Of a DNA stretch of 9,241 nt, positions 6,702 through 9,241 are shown one piece after another; the first letter of the stretch is position 1; each line of letters opens with the position of its first letter. Under the pieces are notes generated by a model. That model saw only the letters and a list, made by a program, of their open reading frames with translations, made no database searches and was not told the DNA's origin. Both the position numbers and the translations under genes were made by a program. The stretch comes from Gammaproteobacteria bacterium (GTDB taxonomy: Bacteria > Pseudomonadota > Gammaproteobacteria > Pseudomonadales > Oleiphilaceae). Location of the stretch: contig JAJUGC010000061.1 in the NCBI GenBank assembly GCA_029268325.1, positions 1 to 9,241 on the forward strand, written 5' to 3'.

Positions 6702-7211
6702 TTACTGGCTGATCGATGGGCAGGGGCTATTGGGCGGCAGGACAACATCGCCTACCCGGATATCCCTCTGTTCAAAAAATCCCCAGTTCACCTCCAGTGC
6801 CATCCTGTACTCAACGCCTGCACTGTAAACCGGGCAATCCCGTTGGTCCGGACTCAGGCAAGGTTGCATGAACTGGATCCGTAAAATCTTTCCATCTTCC
6901 CCGATAAAGGCCGCATCCAAAGGAATGCGAGTACGGTACATCCAAAGGCCGTGGCTTTTGGGTTGAGGGGCCGGATACAGGAAGATCATACCGCCGTCGG
7001 CCGCTAGCCAGGTGCGTTCCATCAGGCCAAAGGCCCGTTGTTCGGGAGTTGAGGCCACTTCAACGGGAATGGCATGGTTTTGGTTTTGGGTTTGTATGCA
7101 GAGGGTGGCCCGCTCGAAGGTGGGTGGTTGGGGTTCGCTTCCCACCGCACAGCTGGCGAGTGTCAGACAAAGGCTTGAACTGACGGTTCGACAGGTCGGG
7201 CGTGGCCGCAT
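6702..7211 (-). CDS. DUF192-family lipoprotein (COG1430-like)
   Basis: This 169-residue protein belongs to the DUF192 family, small secreted or envelope proteins of unknown biochemical role, common in bacteria and archaea. The match is visible through the family pattern in order: STPEQRAFGLMER (54-66), GGMIFLY (73-79), LWM (89-91), RIPLDAAFIGEDGKI (95-109), the cysteine pair around MQPC (C118) and C126, ALEVN (138-142) and RVGD (152-155). The N-terminus is a lipoprotein signal with lipobox L-A-S-C and the lipidated cysteine at residue 21; +2 is Ala, favouring the outer membrane. The start at 7211 is fixed by AGGAG (7218-7222) six bases upstream. It lies downstream of csp in the same direction, but a strong terminator separates the two, and I could not find a convincing promoter of its own in the short gap, so expression may depend on readthrough. 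Confidence 0.9.
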   Translation of the reverse strand: MRPRPTCRTVSSSLCLTLASCAVGSEPQPPTFERATLCIQTQNQNHAIPVEVASTPEQRAFGLMERTWLAADGGMIFLYPAPQPKSHGLWMYRTRIPLDAAFIGEDGKILRIQFMQPCLSPDQRDCPVYSAGVEYRMALEVNWGFFEQRDIRVGDVVLPPNSPCPSISQ

Positions 7212-7283
7212 AATCCTCTCCTGAGGGTTAGGGCTTTCTGGTCATTCTTCAGGCAGTGAGTGGCAGTATTTCTTACTGGCAAC

Positions 7284-7313
7284 AAAAAAGGGCAGCGTTG
7301 CGGCTGCCCTTTT
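7284..7313 (-). terminator. Intrinsic terminator of the cold-shock gene
   Basis: AAAAGGGCAGC (7286-7296) and GCTGCCCTTTT (7303-7313) form a perfect 11-bp inverted repeat around a six-base loop. Read on the - strand, a GC-rich stem is followed by six T residues (7289-7284). It lies 47 bases after the csp stop codon. Its symmetry would also let it act weakly on the + strand. Confidence 0.92.
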
Positions 7314-7360
7314 GAGATCCGAACCGGCCAGGCCGGGTTGGATCAGTTGTTTAGCAAGGC

Positions 7361-7570
7361 TTAGATCGCAGTTACGTTGTCTGCCTGCGGGCCTTTTTTG
7401 CCCTGGGAGACAGTGAACTGAACGCGTTGGCCTTCGGACAGGGTTTTGAAGCCTGAACCGCTGATAGCACTGTAGTGAACGAATACGTCAGGGCCGGAAT
7501 CCTGAGTGATGAATCCAAAGCCTTTGGTTTCGTTGAAGAATTTAACGGTGCCGGTAGAAACGTTTGACAT
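7361..7570 (-). CDS. Cold-shock protein, CspA family
   Basis: This is a 69-residue single cold-shock domain protein, the standard length for the family. Such proteins bind single-stranded RNA and DNA, melt RNA secondary structure and act as RNA chaperones or antiterminators in the cytoplasm. Both nucleic-acid-binding motifs are intact: RNP1 as KGFGFI at 16-21 and RNP2 as VFVHY at 29-33 followed by SAI. The opening GTVKFFNETKGFGF and the end GPQADNVTAI are typical. Tyr replaces the Phe seen at position 33 in E. coli CspA, a common variant. The start ATG is preceded by AGGATTAGG. A long leader and a clear promoter lie upstream and a strong terminator lies downstream, so the gene is a stand-alone unit. 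Which csp paralogue it is, and whether it is cold-induced, cannot be told from the protein. Confidence 0.96.
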   Translation of the reverse strand: MSNVSTGTVKFFNETKGFGFITQDSGPDVFVHYSAISGSGFKTLSEGQRVQFTVSQGKKGPQADNVTAI

Positions 7571-7707
7571 TACCTAATCCTGTAACTGAGAGATATAGCT
7601 TTAAGTGAGCAGAGAAATTGCAGGTATTACTTTCTCAGATCAGGACGAGGCACTACGGGCAATACGTCTGTTTGATGAAAATAAACATCACTGAAATTTT
7701 TCTAGCT
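7571..7707 (-). promoter_or_regulatory. Long 5' leader of the cold-shock gene
   Basis: The predicted start site near 7707 gives an untranslated leader of about 137 bases, similar in scale to the long leaders of cold-induced csp mRNAs that control stability and translation by refolding. It is AT-rich, with a small hairpin in the mRNA (TGATG/CATCA around an 8-base loop). A GACGTA stretch (- strand, 7668-7663) resembles the core of the E. coli cold box, but it is not at the start of the leader as in cspA. The thermosensor role is inferred from length and gene type only. Confidence 0.5.
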
Positions 7708-7713
7708 CTGAGC

Positions 7714-7741
7714 AGTATACACAAGGGAATCTAGGCGTCAA
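7714..7741 (-). promoter_or_regulatory. Sigma70-type promoter of the cold-shock gene
   Basis: On the - strand, -35 TTGACG (7741-7736) and -10 TATACT (7719-7714) are separated by 16 bases. Each hexamer has one mismatch from consensus. The start of transcription would be near 7707. This is the best-looking promoter in the window. Confidence 0.72.
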
Positions 7742-7874
7742 AGAATATCCCATGAGATTTTTGTAAGGATGCCAGGAAAACCATCGGGAAGATCAAGGGG
7801 CATGGCTGAAGTGGGCACTTCAGGTTGAAGGGGCCGGGGAGGAAAGCCGAGCGAACTGGGCAAGGAGATGAAGC
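7742..7874. other. Non-coding stretch between the csp promoter and the membrane-protein gene
   Basis: Together with the csp leader and promoter this makes a 304-base gap between genes. No ORF of useful size is present. It holds the 18-base palindrome listed separately and the presumed 3' untranslated region of the upstream - strand gene. No T-run terminator is visible for that gene, so some readthrough into csp is possible. Confidence 0.55.
7806..7823. repeat. Perfect 18-base palindrome (8-bp arms, GG centre)
   Basis: CTGAAGTG, two bases, then CACTTCAG is an exact inverted repeat. Its centre is too tight for a full-length hairpin but would allow a 7-bp stem with a 4-base loop. It lies about 50 bases after the stop of the membrane-protein gene and about 65 bases upstream of the csp -35 box. 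It has no flanking T-run, so either an operator-like protein site or a 3'-end RNA stem is possible. Confidence 0.55.
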
Positions 7875-8318
7875 TCAAGAGATCGAAGGCAATAGCTCAT
7901 AGACAAAGCCCACAACCCAACCCCAAATCAGGTGCAGCAATAAAGCAAAGAGAGGGGCCCAGAGTCCCTTCTGCAGGGCGAAATAGCCATTGCCGGCCAA
8001 AGGCATGGTGAGAACCATCATCACAAGCCAGGCAAACAGGCAGAATCCTATGGCAAAGTTGCGGGCAGAATGGACGGACTCCTTGGTGGCGGCAAGGGTA
8101 TAGAGAAAGCTCCAAATCAGGCTGAAGATGAGAAAGTGAATGGCCCAGCCAATGATGGGGGAGACCAAAAACGGATTTTTTCGAAGGGAGACCTCCCCCA
8201 GCAAGGGCATGGTGTTGAGGCTAAAGGAGAGGCCGGCCAGGTCTGTGAGCAGGAATACCAGCAGAATGGCCATGGTGGCGATCAGGCTTGCGACCAGTCC
8301 CCGCAGTATGTCGAACAT
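7875..8318 (-). CDS. Four-helix inner-membrane protein, resembles DUF6789 family
   Basis: The 147-residue product has four predicted membrane helices (about 5-27, 54-77, 88-107, 119-141) and no signal peptidase site. The arrangement resembles what I recall of the DUF6789 family of small bacterial membrane proteins: PIIGWAIHFLIFSLIWSFLY (54-73) in the second helix, then MPLAGNGYFAL (105-115), and APLFALLLHLIWGWVVGFVY (121-140) at the end, with His61 and His129 inside the membrane segments. No function is known to me for such proteins. The start at 8318 is well supported by AAGGAG (- strand, 8331-8326) seven bases upstream. It appears to be a single-gene unit: the next gene upstream on this strand ends 230 bases away behind a possible terminator. 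The family name is from memory and less certain than the gene itself. Confidence 0.85.
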   Translation of the reverse strand: MFDILRGLVASLIATMAILLVFLLTDLAGLSFSLNTMPLLGEVSLRKNPFLVSPIIGWAIHFLIFSLIWSFLYTLAATKESVHSARNFAIGFCLFAWLVMMVLTMPLAGNGYFALQKGLWAPLFALLLHLIWGWVVGFVYELLPSIS

Positions 8319-8370
8319 CTTCTCTCTCCTTGTGATTGGAATGGCCTGTCCGGCTCATCCGGCTATCAAT

Positions 8371-8399
8371 AATTAAAAACTGTTTAGAGTGGCGAGCAA
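8371..8399 (-). promoter_or_regulatory. Possible promoter of the four-helix membrane protein gene
   Basis: On the - strand, TTGCTC (8399-8394) and TTAATT (8376-8371) are 17 bases apart in the only AT-rich patch upstream of the gene. The predicted start site near 8364 would leave a leader of about 46 bases. Both hexamers are imperfect. Confidence 0.35.
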
Positions 8400-8416
8400 A
8401 ATCCACGGAGGGCGTT

Positions 8417-8668
8417 ATGGCAAGAAAAGGCAGAAAACTCGGGGCCGGACAAAATAAGGGGCGGGCAGAAAAGCAGGGGCTCAGTCAGGAAAACAGAAGC
8501 TTGGAACGGGTAAAGGGGGAGGGGAGGAGCCCCCCTCCCGGCTTACCGTTACTGCTGGATGCTTTTTTCGACATCACCAAGGGTTTGATATTCGTTGGGA
8601 GAAATTTGCTGATACTCCTGGGGATTGTATTGGCCGGCCTGTTCTACCTGGGCAGGATCCGTGGCTGA
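8417..8668 (+). CDS. Doubtful small basic single-helix membrane protein
   Basis: An 83-residue frame starts at ATG 8417 with a good Shine-Dalgarno (GGAGG, 8407-8411) five bases upstream. The frame is also open further upstream to 8336, but without a comparable site. The N-terminal 37 residues are strongly basic (MARKGRKLGAGQNKGRAEKQ). The C-terminus has one hydrophobic helix (about 57-79, GLIFVGRNLLILLGIVLAGL) ending in basic residues, so it would sit in the inner membrane with the N-terminus inside. Against it: residues 45-83 lie opposite the end of the PRC-barrel gene, where antisense of Gln/Asn/Tyr/Glu codons gives Leu/Ile/Val/Phe and so makes a false helix. It uses several AGA codons, rare in the flagellar genes here. 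A GC-rich hairpin at 8517-8539 falls inside it. No family is recognised. Confidence 0.33.
   Translation: MARKGRKLGAGQNKGRAEKQGLSQENRSLERVKGEGRSPPPGLPLLLDAFFDITKGLIFVGRNLLILLGIVLAGLFYLGRIRG
8517..8539 (-). terminator. Possible terminator of the PRC-barrel gene
   Basis: GGGAGGGG (8517-8524) and CCCCTCCC (8532-8539) form a perfect 8-bp GC-rich stem with a 7-base loop, beginning 9 bases after the stop codon of the - strand gene. On that strand it is followed by CCTTTACC, a poor T-run, so it is a weak intrinsic terminator at best. Confidence 0.45.
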
Positions 8669-9241
8669 ACTCCACACCAGCTGGTTGTTTTGCAGGCTGA
8701 GGTCATCCAGGGGGATCAGGACCTTATCGCCTCCCATGCCGAAGAAGCCACCGCCGACGGAGACCACGACGCCAATCTCAGAGCGATCCTGGCGAATCAC
8801 CACCTGATCCACATCGCCCACTTCCTCACCGTTGGCATTCACCACTTGTTGATCTTCCAATTGGTCAATACCGAGACTTTGCAGGGGATCAGTTTCTGCA
8901 CTTTGGGCTTGCTCGACCTGCGGATCAGGCTCCGGCGGAATACCAGCAGCCGGGGCTTCCAGTTGCTCGATTTCCTGTACATCTACATCGGCCCCTTCAG
9001 GGCGCTGTACGTTGACCTCTGGTTCGGCCTGGGTCACCTGAACTTCCGGCTGGGCTTGCTGCACCTGAACGTCTGCCCGGTCAGGCTGATCCACTTGTAC
9101 TTCGGCTTGCTGCTGAGGCTCCTCCATCACCACTTCCGGTGTGGCGGGCTGGACGGAAACCTGGGGTTCGGGTTGTTGAACCTGAACATCGGGTTGTCCC
9201 TGCTGAATAGCCACTTCCGGTGGTTGCTGCTGAACCTGAAC
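8549..9241 (-). CDS. PRC-barrel domain protein with Val/Gln/Pro-rich repeats (5' end outside window)
   Basis: The - strand frame is open to the window edge and gives the last 230 residues; the true start lies beyond 9241. The internal GTG at 9214 sits within the repeats and is not a credible start. The N-terminal visible part (about 90 residues) is a degenerate repeat of the form P-E-V-x-V-x-Q with alternating Val, rich in Gln, Pro and acidic residues. An acidic spacer follows, then a PRC-barrel domain (about visible residues 120-195): LGIDQLEDQQVVNANGEEVG, DVDQVVIRQD, IGVVVSVGGGFFGMGGDKV, LIPLDDLSLQNNQLVW (four consecutive pieces). A Tyr/Gln/Asn-rich tail ends the protein. PRC-barrel domains occur in RimM and photosynthetic reaction centre H subunits; repeat-bearing stand-alone forms are probably exported, although no signal peptide can be seen here. 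Function is unknown. Confidence 0.88.
   Translation of the reverse strand, partial: VQVQQQPPEVAIQQGQPDVQVQQPEPQVSVQPATPEVVMEEPQQQAEVQVDQPDRADVQVQQAQPEVQVTQAEPEVNVQRPEGADVDVQEIEQLEAPAAGIPPEPDPQVEQAQSAETDPLQSLGIDQLEDQQVVNANGEEVGDVDQVVIRQDRSEIGVVVSVGGGFFGMGGDKVLIPLDDLSLQNNQLVWSSATDPAQVEQAGQYNPQEYQQISPNEYQTLGDVEKSIQQ
8968..9241 (-). repeat. Degenerate coding repeat, P-E-V-x-V-x-Q type units
   Basis: Within the PRC-barrel gene, units such as QPDVQVQQ, EPQVSVQP, TPEVVMEE, QAEVQVDQ, RADVQVQQ, QPEVQVTQ, EPEVNVQR and GADVDVQE follow one another, about 8-10 residues each. The alternating Val suggests short beta-strands or an extended fibre. The repeat continues past the window edge, so its full copy number is unknown. 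Confidence 0.8.

Noticed and set aside
8349..8364. Direct repeat TCCGGCT x2 with a two-base spacer
   Set aside because: Too short and lacking a clear partner element; likely chance in a GC-rich leader.
9212..9214. GTG as possible start of the PRC-barrel gene
   Set aside because: It lies inside the repeat region, whose pattern and reading frame continue upstream to the window edge; the real start is outside.

Overview
The window looks like chromosomal DNA of a flagellated gammaproteobacterium. It is fairly GC-rich by eye, has short operon gaps with ATGA/TGATG overlaps, and its flagellar proteins are of the gammaproteobacterial type (FliM opening with a CheY-binding EIDALL motif, FliN with an acidic/Ala-rich N-terminus carrying DEWAAAL). 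The genus cannot be fixed from the sequence alone.

Positions 1-5492 (+ strand) are the second half of a class-II-type flagellar operon in canonical order: fliL (3' end only), fliM, fliN, fliO, fliP, fliQ, fliR, flhB. FliL supports stator/motor function. FliM and FliN form the switch (C-ring). FliO assists assembly of the FliP-FliQ-FliR core of the export gate. FlhB joins that gate and switches export specificity by self-cleavage at NPTH. All of these genes appear intact, apart from fliL being cut by the window edge.

After flhB the expected flhA-flhF-fleN/flhG-fliA continuation is absent. A 311-base stretch without a convincing gene (5493-5803) leads to an uncharacterised lipoprotein gene on + (5804-6544). 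From there to the right edge the recognisable genes are on the - strand: a DUF192-type lipoprotein (6702-7211); a CspA-family cold-shock protein (7361-7570) with a clear intrinsic terminator, a good sigma70-type promoter and a leader of about 137 nt; a four-helix membrane protein resembling the DUF6789 family (7875-8318); and a PRC-barrel protein with a long Val/Gln/Pro repeat region (8549 to the edge, 5' end missing). A small + strand ORF (8417-8668) with a good ribosome-binding site could encode a basic, single-helix membrane protein, but it overlaps the 3' end of the PRC-barrel gene by 120 bases and is doubtful.

No CRISPR array, tRNA, rRNA, transposase, phage gene or recognisable defence cassette is visible. 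The most interesting items are modest: a duplicated DEWAAAL motif in FliN, the unknown lipoprotein beside a truncated flagellar gene order, the repeat-rich PRC-barrel protein, an isolated 18-bp palindrome, and the convergent overlapping ORF pair. I see no strong evidence for a wholly new multi-gene system.
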